Part shown: positions 56,385 through 64,000 of the stretch, piece after piece | Position numbering within the stretch: position 1 is the stretch's first letter | How the letters are laid out: each line of letters starts with the position of its first letter | From: Zygnema cylindricum | Lineage: Eukaryota > Streptophyta > Zygnematophyceae > Zygnematales > Zygnemataceae | Reading direction: 5' to 3' | Length of the DNA: 64,000 nt | Assembly (NCBI GenBank): GCA_037447655.1 | Contig: JBBHKE010001538.1 | Span: 62,001-126,000, forward strand | Notes under the pieces: model-generated | Told to the model about the DNA's origin: nothing | The model's database searches: none | The model's input: the letters and a program-made list of their open reading frames with translations, nothing else | Translations under genes and position numbers: made by a program

Positions 56385-57361
56385 TGTAATAAGATCTCCT
56401 ACCTCTCAGAAAATCCAATTACTACAATCAATTTCAATCACACATTCCACACATTTGAAAAATACACATCCACATTAGAAAACACTCACATAAGGATAAA
56501 CTTTTATATTAGAAGAAGCTTCTGTCCACATAACATTAGCTCGGTCTCTTGCCCTCGCGGCTCAACCCTTCTTTTTAAAGTAATTTCCAGTGCTCTCCAC
56601 TCTTAATAATTCTATCTCTTTACTTCTAAAACACTACTTAGTTTGTAAGAGATTTCAGTGCCAAAATGCCAATGCTCCAATTTGGTTTTAATTGCTTAGG
56701 ACCAAGATCAGTTATAATTTCCACAAGTTTTTCCCAAAAGAAAAGGTGTTTACTCTCCTCTTAGACTTCACTATTTATCCATCATGGCCTTGGACTCGCC
56801 AAGCAAGAGTCAACGCTCTGTTGAACAGGTTTTACCTAGGCCAATCATTGATCAACAAGGACTCAAACTGACCAATGCAAAAAACATGCGAAATCTCTCA
56901 CTAGCTATGTAGCATATTAACCAATCAAACACTACGTTTCACTACGTATCATTTACGTGCAAAAGTGCATGCCAAACAAAACGCGACTACGCACGAAGGT
57001 GCTTTGCAAATTTCGCGCGCGAAACTTGGTACTAAATTCAATAACTGAAAGTGATGTTTCGTACTAAAAATTGTACGAAACGAACCATTGTGCGTACCAA
57101 ACGGAATATTGATTTCGTTTAGTACTTTATAAACGTACGCCTTAAATTCCGCGGATAGTTTGACCCTTAACCCGTAACAATGAACACCCAATTGTTATTT
57201 TGACCTCGCGTTGTCGCCTAAATACACCAATCACTATATCTTTTAAAACACAACCCCAAATCGTGCGATTCTTTCGCGGGCGTCTATCAAATTCAAAAAT
57301 CTATTTTCGTAATACTTCAATACCCATTTACGAACAAGTTCAATCCACTATTACTGCTACA
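56385..57361 (-). repeat. 5' LTR of gypsy element
   Basis: 977 bp, TG...CA, closely matching the other LTR with scattered substitutions and short indels. Confidence 0.92.
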
Positions 57362-57532
57362 CTCTCTCTCCCTCCCTCACTCTATATCTTTCCCCCTCTC
57401 TCTCCCTCTCCTTCTTATACTTCTCCCCTCCTTCCCTCTCCCTTTCCCTCACCGTCCCACTCCGTTATTCTCCCTATGTCATATCCATATCCCCTTCATG
57501 TAACTCCCTCCCTCTCTCTCTTTTGTAGGAGT

Positions 57533-58232
57533 TTGTTATCGTACCTAGCCTAAAGGTTGGAACGACAAGACGGTCTTCCCTCAATGGATCGCTGAGCCGA
57601 GGTCATACAAAAGAGATCATGATCAGCGAGAAAAGATTATTTTTGTGGACAATTGTGGCGGGCACAATATAGCCGAGGAGTTAAACACCGCTCTACTCGC
57701 AAAGACAAAAACCCTCCACTTTTTCCCACCGTGTGCAACACATCTAGTGCAACCCGCCGATTCATTTGTAATCTCAAAAATAAAGGAGGTATGGTCGAGA
57801 AAATGGGAAGATTGGAAAATGAAGGGGATAGAGAGCTACAAGTGGTCTTTACCTAGGGGCCAAAAATGGTCGGGCAAGTTAGTTAGACCGGGGAAATCTT
57901 TTTTTTTTAAGTTGGCACACGATTCAATTTGCGAGGTGAACGAAATGAAGTACAAGAATGGCGTGGAGTATGCACGGAAGGCGATGATCTAATGTGGATT
58001 GTCATTAATGGATGGGAAATGGGAGAAGAGTATGCTTACGCAAGATTTGCAAGTGATAATCATGAAATGGCAAAACCATTTCGAGGGCGACAAGGTGCCA
58101 CCTTCTTCTGCTCCCGCACGGGATTTACTCCAACTCCTTCGAGAGGTCGACATTCAAGAGGATGAAGCTAGTCATGACGAAGACTTAGAGGACTACAATG
58201 ATTTTGAGGAACTTTATATAGAGGTGGTTTAA
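57533..58232 (+). pseudogene. DDE_1-type transposase, 3' part
   Basis: After the acceptor the frame reads GVCYRT, a stop, PKGWNDKTVFPQWIAEPRSY, then IIFVDNCGGHNIAEELN (second catalytic Asp) and LHFFPPCATHLVQPADSF (third acidic position). A WSGKLVRPGKSFFFKLAHD region follows, then YARKAMI, a second stop at 57990-57992, and MDGKWEKSMLTQ to a TAA at 58230-58232. The catalytic D-D-D pattern is complete with the 5' part, but at least four stops make it a pseudogene. It may have mobilised the surrounding palindrome-flanked element. Confidence 0.82.
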
Positions 58233-58525
58233 TTAGGAGAGGTGGTAAAATGGATAATGGGCGTTTGTAAAAACTATTAATAATAGTGTGGATTTATTTG
58301 TCTTTTTTTTGTAGTTTTATTTTAATAGGTTAATATTCTTACTTTTCTTTTACTGAAATATGTAGTATACATTGTGTTTCTTTCTTTCACCTTGAATATT
58401 ATATACCCCTCTTTGTTTTTTTGTTTTCATATTTTGTCTACGCAAGTTGAATGGCCAAAATAAGGGATGAAATGTATTTGTGCTGATGGTGGAAAGACGC
58501 ATCCTAAATTGCACTATCATGCTGC

Positions 58526-58605
58526 CATTCAACGGAGACACATTGTTGTCGCCAGTTGGCCGAATATAAAATGTACCATTCAGCGACAACATAGCTTCGT
58601 CGCTG
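58526..58605. repeat. Palindrome pair 1, right side
   Basis: Two units of about 35 bp with cores at 58530 and 58581, 51 bases apart. The second has CCATTCAGCGAC and GTCGCTGGATGG arms around an 11-base centre. Same family as the units at 45.6-48.4 kb and 59.5 kb. Confidence 0.78.
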
Positions 58606-58792
58606 GATGGCAAAATTTATAGTATGCCATAGAGATAATAAGGGTAAGAGTATCAGTGATATAAAGTAGAGAGACCATGTGAGAGGAAGGGACAAAAAAA
58701 TAAATAAAGAATGGGATTGTGATAGATAGGAAAAGAGAGAACCAAAAGGCTGGATTTTAAGGATGTAAAAAAATAGTTTGAAACATAAAAAC

Positions 58793-58870
58793 TAGTGTTG
58801 TGTATCGGTAAGGATTTGCCGATAACCGAAATGGGCATTATTTCAGGAAGCCGATAATCGATATATCAGT

Positions 58871-58928
<58 letters not shown>

Positions 58929-59294
58929 GAACCGCACAAATAAACGTACGTCTTGTTCACTAAACTGTACGTGTTATTCCCCCGAAGCGCCCTACTCACA
59001 ACCTCTATCTAATGAGGTGCCTACCAATCAGATCATTTGTACAAGCCGAAAGTACAGTAGCCGGAATAAGATATGTACGACTTTAGTACGGCTCCAGTTA
59101 AAACGATTTACCTTTCACATTTGACGCCATGACTTTGTTCTTTTCTTCCTTGGGATCCACTGGAGACCTGCCACGTGTACTCCAAACAGAAAGTATAGAA
59201 AGTACAAATATATCGGTAACTCTGACCGTTCAATAACTGATAACTATCGGTATCGGTGTTATCGCGATAATGTTTTTACCGTTACACAACACTA
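58793..59294. mobile_element. hAT-like non-autonomous element with perfect target duplication
   Basis: 502 bp from TAGTGTTGTGTATCGG to CCGTTACACAACACTA, flanked on both sides by ATAAAAAC (58785-58792 and 59295-59302). The 8-bp duplication and YAGNGTTG-type ends indicate hAT. It contains an AT dinucleotide array of about 50 bp (58875-58925) and no coding region. Confidence 0.88.
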
Positions 59295-59469
59295 ATAAAA
59301 ACATAAGTTGGAGAATATGAGGACTAGAGATACGGATAGTGTTGTTAAGTTCAATAGTAAACAGAGATGGAAAATAAGACAGAAATTTTCATGGGATGGA
59401 GAAATGGGTTCCGACTCTTTGTGTTGACACAGTGTCGGTGCTGAATGGTGAAAATTTAAAAATGCCATT

Positions 59470-59546
59470 CAGGGATGAGACATTCTCGTCGTTGAGTGGA
59501 AGGATAGATAAACATAACATTCAACGACGATATAGTCTTGTCGTTG
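59470..59546. repeat. Palindrome pair 2, right side
   Basis: Cores start at 59470 and 59522, 52 bases apart. The second reads CAACGACGATATAG followed by TCTTGTCGTTG. A further half unit lies at 59410-59440. Confidence 0.75.
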
Positions 59547-60204
59547 AGTATGATAATGGAGAGAGAGACAAACAAAATAAAAAGTGAGATTGATTGAAAT
59601 ATAATAAATACAAAAATTAAAACAGGGTGAAAAAAACAAAAATAGAGAGAGAGAGAGAGAATACAATCAAGTGTGCGACAAGCAAAATACTTAACAATGC
59701 CAACACACTCCATCACGTGTATCAGTTAACATTTACAAAACATGGATAAGTTAAATCAGAGCAAACGTGATTGCAACAACATCAAATTGAATTAAAATTA
59801 TGAAATATTACAATAAAACACTTAGAAATAATTTAATCATTTTCACTTAAGAATCATAAAGAGGTTCACCGCAAAAAAATACGATATGTACAACCATATA
59901 CCTATTTTTCAAACATAAATAAAATATTCATCTACATGAACGAAAAGTACACCGCACTAAAAAATTCTCCTTTGTTACAAATTCATAATCTATTAACCTT
60001 CTCTAACTCATGTACAAATTTGTTTAGATGTCCTAATATTAAGTGGAGTAAAAACAACTCGATGACATTCCCACAATTTATCCGTGTGTTCCTCCATCAC
60101 ATTCAGCTCATTGAATGAAATCCCGTGGCTACATCAAAGAAAAAAATACAACAATGGAGTTTGTTAAAAAATTGAAGGACATTAAATTGTAATTTTAGTG
60201 AGTG
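59547..60204. other. Intergenic DNA
   Basis: Nothing recognisable; AT-rich, with a short GA dinucleotide run at about 59645-59660. Confidence 0.4.
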
Positions 60205-60905
60205 AGTAAATGGGAGAGGGATAAAGGGAAAGAGAAACTACACGATTTTGAGTATAGGGAAAAAGAAATGGGAGAGGAAAAGGGAGAGGAAAAGGGAGAT
60301 CGACAGTTCGAGGGTATAACAATTTGAACGGGAGTGGGAAGAGGGAGAGGGAGAGGGGAACGCAGAGGGAGATGGGGAGGGAGATATTGTGGCAAACAAA
60401 AAGGGCGAGAGGGAGAGGGAAAGGGAAAAGGAAAAGGAGAGGTAAAAAGAGTGGGGAAGCGAGAGGGAAAGGGGGGGGGGAGAGAGGGAGAGTGAGAGGG
60501 GGATGGAAGTGCGGCAGATTGACAGGGTGAGAAGGATAGGGAGAGATAGCGGCAGATTAAGAGGGTGAGTGAGAGGGAGAGATAACGGCAGATCCAGAGG
60601 ATAAGGGAGAGGGAGAGTATGAGGTAAACGGAGAGAATGCGAGATATTGTGAGGGTGAGAGAGAGAGGGAGAGGGGAAGGGAGAGGGAAAGGGGGAGGGA
60701 GAAAGAGCGGCATACCGAGGGAGGGGGAGAGGGAGAGAGAGAGGGATAAAAATAGTGGGGTTGATCGAGAAGGTGAGAGAAAAAAGGTAAGGGAGAGGGA
60801 AAGGGAGAGATGGTAATAGATGGAGAGAGGGAGGAGAGGGAGAGGGAGAGAGGGAGGGAGAGAGAGCTACTGATCAAAAGGGTAAGAGGGAGATATAGGA
60901 GAGGG
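60205..60905. repeat. Purine-rich GGGAGA low-complexity tract
   Basis: About 700 bp of GGGAGA/GAGAGG-type sequence, with a further stretch at about 61085-61285. Frames on the minus strand give Ser/Leu/Pro repeats that are not genes. Confidence 0.8.
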
Positions 60906-60917
60906 AAACATGCTATT

Positions 60918-60995
60918 CAACACCAAGACAGTCTCGTCAAGTCCTTACATGATAAAAAACAAATCATTCAAAGATGATGCACTCTCAGCGTTGAG
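60918..60995. repeat. Palindrome pair 3, right side
   Basis: Degenerate units with cores at 60918 and 60969, 51 bases apart (CAACACCAAGACAG with TCTCGTCAAG; CAAAGATGATGCAC with TCTCAGCGTTGAG). Confidence 0.65.
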
Positions 60996-61289
60996 TACCA
61001 TAAATGAGAGAGAGATAGAAAAAATCACATTGAGAGTTAAATGACATAAAAATACTTGTAAACTGAAGATAGTGTGACAACCAAAAAAGGAGAGGGAGAG
61101 ATAGTGATAGATCAAGGAATTGGGGAGTGGGAGAGGAAAAGGGGGAGGGAGATAGTGTTGTAGATCGAGAGGGTGAGAAGGAGAGGGAGGGGGAGAGAGA
61201 GAAATAGAGGGAAAGGGAAGAAGAGAGGAAAAAGGAAAGAGAAAGAGAGAAGGTGAGGGAAAGGGAGAGGGAAGGGGGGCGAAGTCAAT

Positions 61290-63864
61290 GAAGAGAGAAA
61301 CGGAGGGACGCCAAATATGGCGAGGGAGAAGAAGCCGCCACACGCGAATCCATGGAAGCAAAATGAAAGTGGTGGCGACATTTTTGCATGCTTCCTCATG
61401 AAACGAAAGAAATTTGTCTTTTTGCCAAAAAGACGGCGCAACGTCAAATCCCTAAAAAAAACAACATGTTTGGTTTGATGTGATTCGTCCAAAAAAAAAT
61501 CCATTTTTTGTGGATAGTCCGCATTTGGCGTCACTTCGACCCAAATATTACCAGCGCCAAATGTTGTATTTTTCTTCAATTTATTTTACCCATTAACTGT
61601 AATTTGTGGTCTTTTTGTCACTTTGACCCCTTATTAACGTATACATTAATTCTAATTCATGGTGAAATCACGTCTAAACACCATATTAGAATAAACATTT
61701 ACGGTAAATTCGTTCATTTCCACCGAAACACGATACACATTGACTTTAATTGGACACAAAACATATTATAGTGTTAATATAAACGGAACAACAAAAAATC
61801 ACATGAAGTAAGTGTTCGCAGTATGAAGACGTTATATGTGGGCGTGTAACTACACACAGTTCAATTATTTTACTGAAAGTTTGTGACCTCCCACATGCAA
61901 ACTTATTTTATATTCACACTTCAAACGAGGAGATTGTAGGGGAATGTGTGCGAACGTGGTTTTTGGCGACGATGTTGAACCCTTTTTTTTTCGCACTTTC
62001 GTATGCACGTGCGTATGATTAAAAATTTATTTTTTTAAATTTCAACAAATAGGTACATTTATGTACGGTAAGGCATCGACCGTACACCACACTAATTATA
62101 TATTACTGTACATTCGGAATTCACGCTATTTTGTACGGTACATCAATTAACCTCAAGGAAAAATTAAAATAACGTATCCTATTTGAAGAAAAAAATTAAA
62201 ATTTTGAGAACCCAAATTAGCGACATTGACACTAATAACGATTCGCGGTGTACTAGAGTTATAATGTGTTAAATAAGGGGCCCTAGTGTATACAATATGT
62301 GCTGTGGTGCAGTATGCGCAAAGTGTTGTTGTTCAAATCGTGCGATTTTATCATTTTCATCAATGTCTACTAATAATTCATGACTTTTGAAAAAATCGAA
62401 AAAAAAACACGGAGTACGTTTTGTCCACTAAACTAAACTGAAAATTTACAGGAAATGTACAGTATTTTACGGGAAATGTACGTACTTTTATGAAAAGATA
62501 AGTTGCACTTCTTAGTACTTTATGTCCGTTAAAATAAACAGATCTTTAACGGAAAATGTACGAAAGTTTACCAAAAATGTACGCACATTTACAAAAAAAG
62601 ACGTTACAGTGTTGCGCCATTTGCGTGTGGTAAGTTTGAATTCTATACGATCGTACGGATTTTTTTTTCCATGTACCGAGTAGTACGGATACATAATCAC
62701 TAATCATTTTAACGATTTTTTCAAATCGTTCAATGCGTTACTACACATAATTTCCCGTGATTGAATCATTACTACTAAACGGTTGAACAACTATGCCGCA
62801 AAGCCCATTTTGCATGAGATGAGAAATAAAAGCTACAAATTTAGGGTTGAATTTTAGTGTTGCGCACATGCACACATCGGTAGGCTATATAATCAGACAT
62901 GAGGCATAAACCTGCAACCCTAAACTTGTGAAATCAAAAAGATTTGTCGGTACTTGCCAAGCCTTAAATTACAGCGAATTCTACAATACCGTGCATATCT
63001 TTTTTGGATGACACTGATTTCCTACACGATGTGTAATTTATTTATTTATTTGGTTGGAACATAACATTTGTGCTAAGCATTATTTACAAACGTTTGGACC
63101 AAGTGACTATTGTCAGCATAACTGTGGACAATAAGGGGCTTAGAACATCCATATATTAGAAGTTGCCAATAATAGTCGGAGACGTGTACCGGTAATAATT
63201 TTCAAGCAAAGAATTTAATAAGTTGTGGTAGTATACTACACTGCTCGACATTATTAGCGCGACATTATTAGCGTTAGAGATTATAGTGTTAATGCAAAAT
63301 TAGAATTAATCATATTAATTTAGTGCAAGGAGACGTGCTAGATTGTAGTCAACGCCTTTATATTGTTGTTAACTCTATTTTGTGATTTTTGGCCAAAAAA
63401 GGGCACGACTGAATTAGTGTTATTAACATTAATAGTAATAAACAGTGTAGCTCTTGTATATGAATTTGATCTTAGTTGGGACCATGTATGCTTGAGTCAT
63501 GCATTTAAAATTGTCATTGATTTTTCAGCTGTACCATTTGAATGTCGAATGTGTTCGAGCTTTTCTCAATATATTTTTCAGATACTACACTTATAATGGA
63601 AGAGTCATACAAATGAGAAACTCTTAACAACTTGTAATTAGGAAAAAAAAACATGACAAACCACCACCGTCAAGAGAAAGTAAAATGAGTATGACAAGAC
63701 ATCTTTCGACAAACATTTTTTGGTTTATTTTTTTGGATGTCCATCCTCCTTATTCGAAGTCACATGGCCTCTACAATATGTATAATAGTAATTGGCGGTC
63801 CATCACGACACATTTGTTTTCTTACATGAAGGTAGCAATCCTACACAACGTCTACGTTACCACT
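61290..63864. other. Intergenic DNA
   Basis: No gene or element recognised. CGTAC/GTACG words are again frequent at 62055-62660. Short open frames (for example 63363-63596) have no visible domain. Confidence 0.4.
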
Positions 63865-64000
63865 TGCAATTTTGAGACCTCCATTCGTACTCAAAATAGG
63901 CTGCTCACCTGAAGCCTTTAGGATAGCCTAAACCCTTTTCACTTTGATAAACTCAAACTACCACCTTGACAGACAACTGACTAACATGACTTCACTCCAC
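63865..64000 (-). repeat. Start of another family 1 copia LTR, running off the window
   Basis: TGCAATTTTGAGACCTCC and the following 115 bases align with the beginning of the LTR at 3105 and with the end of 44076-45120 (complement). The orientation is as at 3105, so the rest of the element lies beyond the window. Confidence 0.7.

Larger units (their letters stand above)
49566..57361 (-). mobile_element. Full-length Ty3/gypsy retrotransposon, mutated
   Basis: This 7.8-kb element is flanked by CTCTC (49561-49565, 57362-57366), with LTRs 49566-50532 and 56385-57361 (TG...CA). A perfect initiator-Met primer site lies beside the 5' LTR. The order gag, protease, RT, RNase H, integrase, with integrase last, defines gypsy. 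The reading frame is split by stops and frameshifts and the RT active site is altered, so it is inactive. Confidence 0.93.
49413..57532 (+). other. Transposase intron containing the gypsy element
   Basis: This inferred intron runs from the non-canonical GC donor to the acceptor CTCTCTTTTGTAG (57520-57532). Without the gypsy element (7.8 kb) it would be about 320 bases with a CT-rich 3' half. The gypsy target duplication CTCTC lies in that tract. Confidence 0.6.

Noticed and set aside
60195-60877. Ser/Pro/Leu-rich frames resembling wall proteins
   Set aside because: They are the complement of a GGGAGA low-complexity tract, unlike the true PPSP exons, which have splice sites and adjacent domains.
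45595-60995. CRISPR-like array (repeats at about 51-55 bp spacing)
   Set aside because: Repeats are few and divergent, the host is a eukaryote with introns and LTR elements, and there are no cas genes; transposon subterminal repeats fit better.

Overview
The window is nuclear DNA of a photosynthetic eukaryote, most likely of the green lineage. Protein-coding exons have GT-AG introns, there is a secreted protein with Ser-Pro-rich (extensin/pherophorin-like) linkers, and the Ty1/copia and Ty3/gypsy elements are plant-like, two families with primer sites resembling the initiator-Met tRNA. The moderate-to-low GC, long introns and heavy transposon load argue against a volvocine alga and would suit a large repeat-rich charophyte genome. 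That placement is inference.

There is one convincing host gene, on the + strand at 8806-25076. Ten exons join in a consistent phase into a modelled protein of about 741 residues: a signal peptide, a Cys-rich exon, a three-exon beta-rich PPC-like domain, then twice over a Ser/Pro linker, a PAN/Apple-like domain and an F5/8C fucolectin (FTP)-type domain, and a short tail. The modular boundaries are all phase 1, as expected from exon shuffling. Exons 2-3 with their introns are tandemly duplicated (about 9644-11723 and 11724-20328). The second copy carries a 6.1-kb copia element in its intron. A decayed third FTP exon, cut by a hAT-like terminus, lies downstream near 26781-27055.

The rest is mostly mobile DNA. 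One copia family, recognisable by about 1.05-kb LTRs with an antisense tRNA-like module, occurs as a 5'-truncated copy (3105-7649, -), an internally deleted copy with intact target duplication (31391-35462, -), a mutated full-length copy (38551-45120, +) and an LTR running off the end (63865-64000, -). A second copia family is the near-intact element at 11877-17999 (-). Fragments of other LTR elements occupy about 28315-31390. A full-length, mutated gypsy element (49566-57361, -, TSD CTCTC) sits in an intron of a DDE_1-type transposase pseudogene (about 48503-58232, +). That transposase lies beside an unrecognised ORF (about 46420-48053, +), and the surrounding region has clusters of short imperfect palindromes with the arms CAGCGAC/GTCGCTG.

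Small non-autonomous hAT-like elements are scattered around, one with a perfect 8-bp target duplication (58793-59294). Long unique-looking stretches (1-700, 35463-38550, 61000-63860) show no gene that I can recognise.
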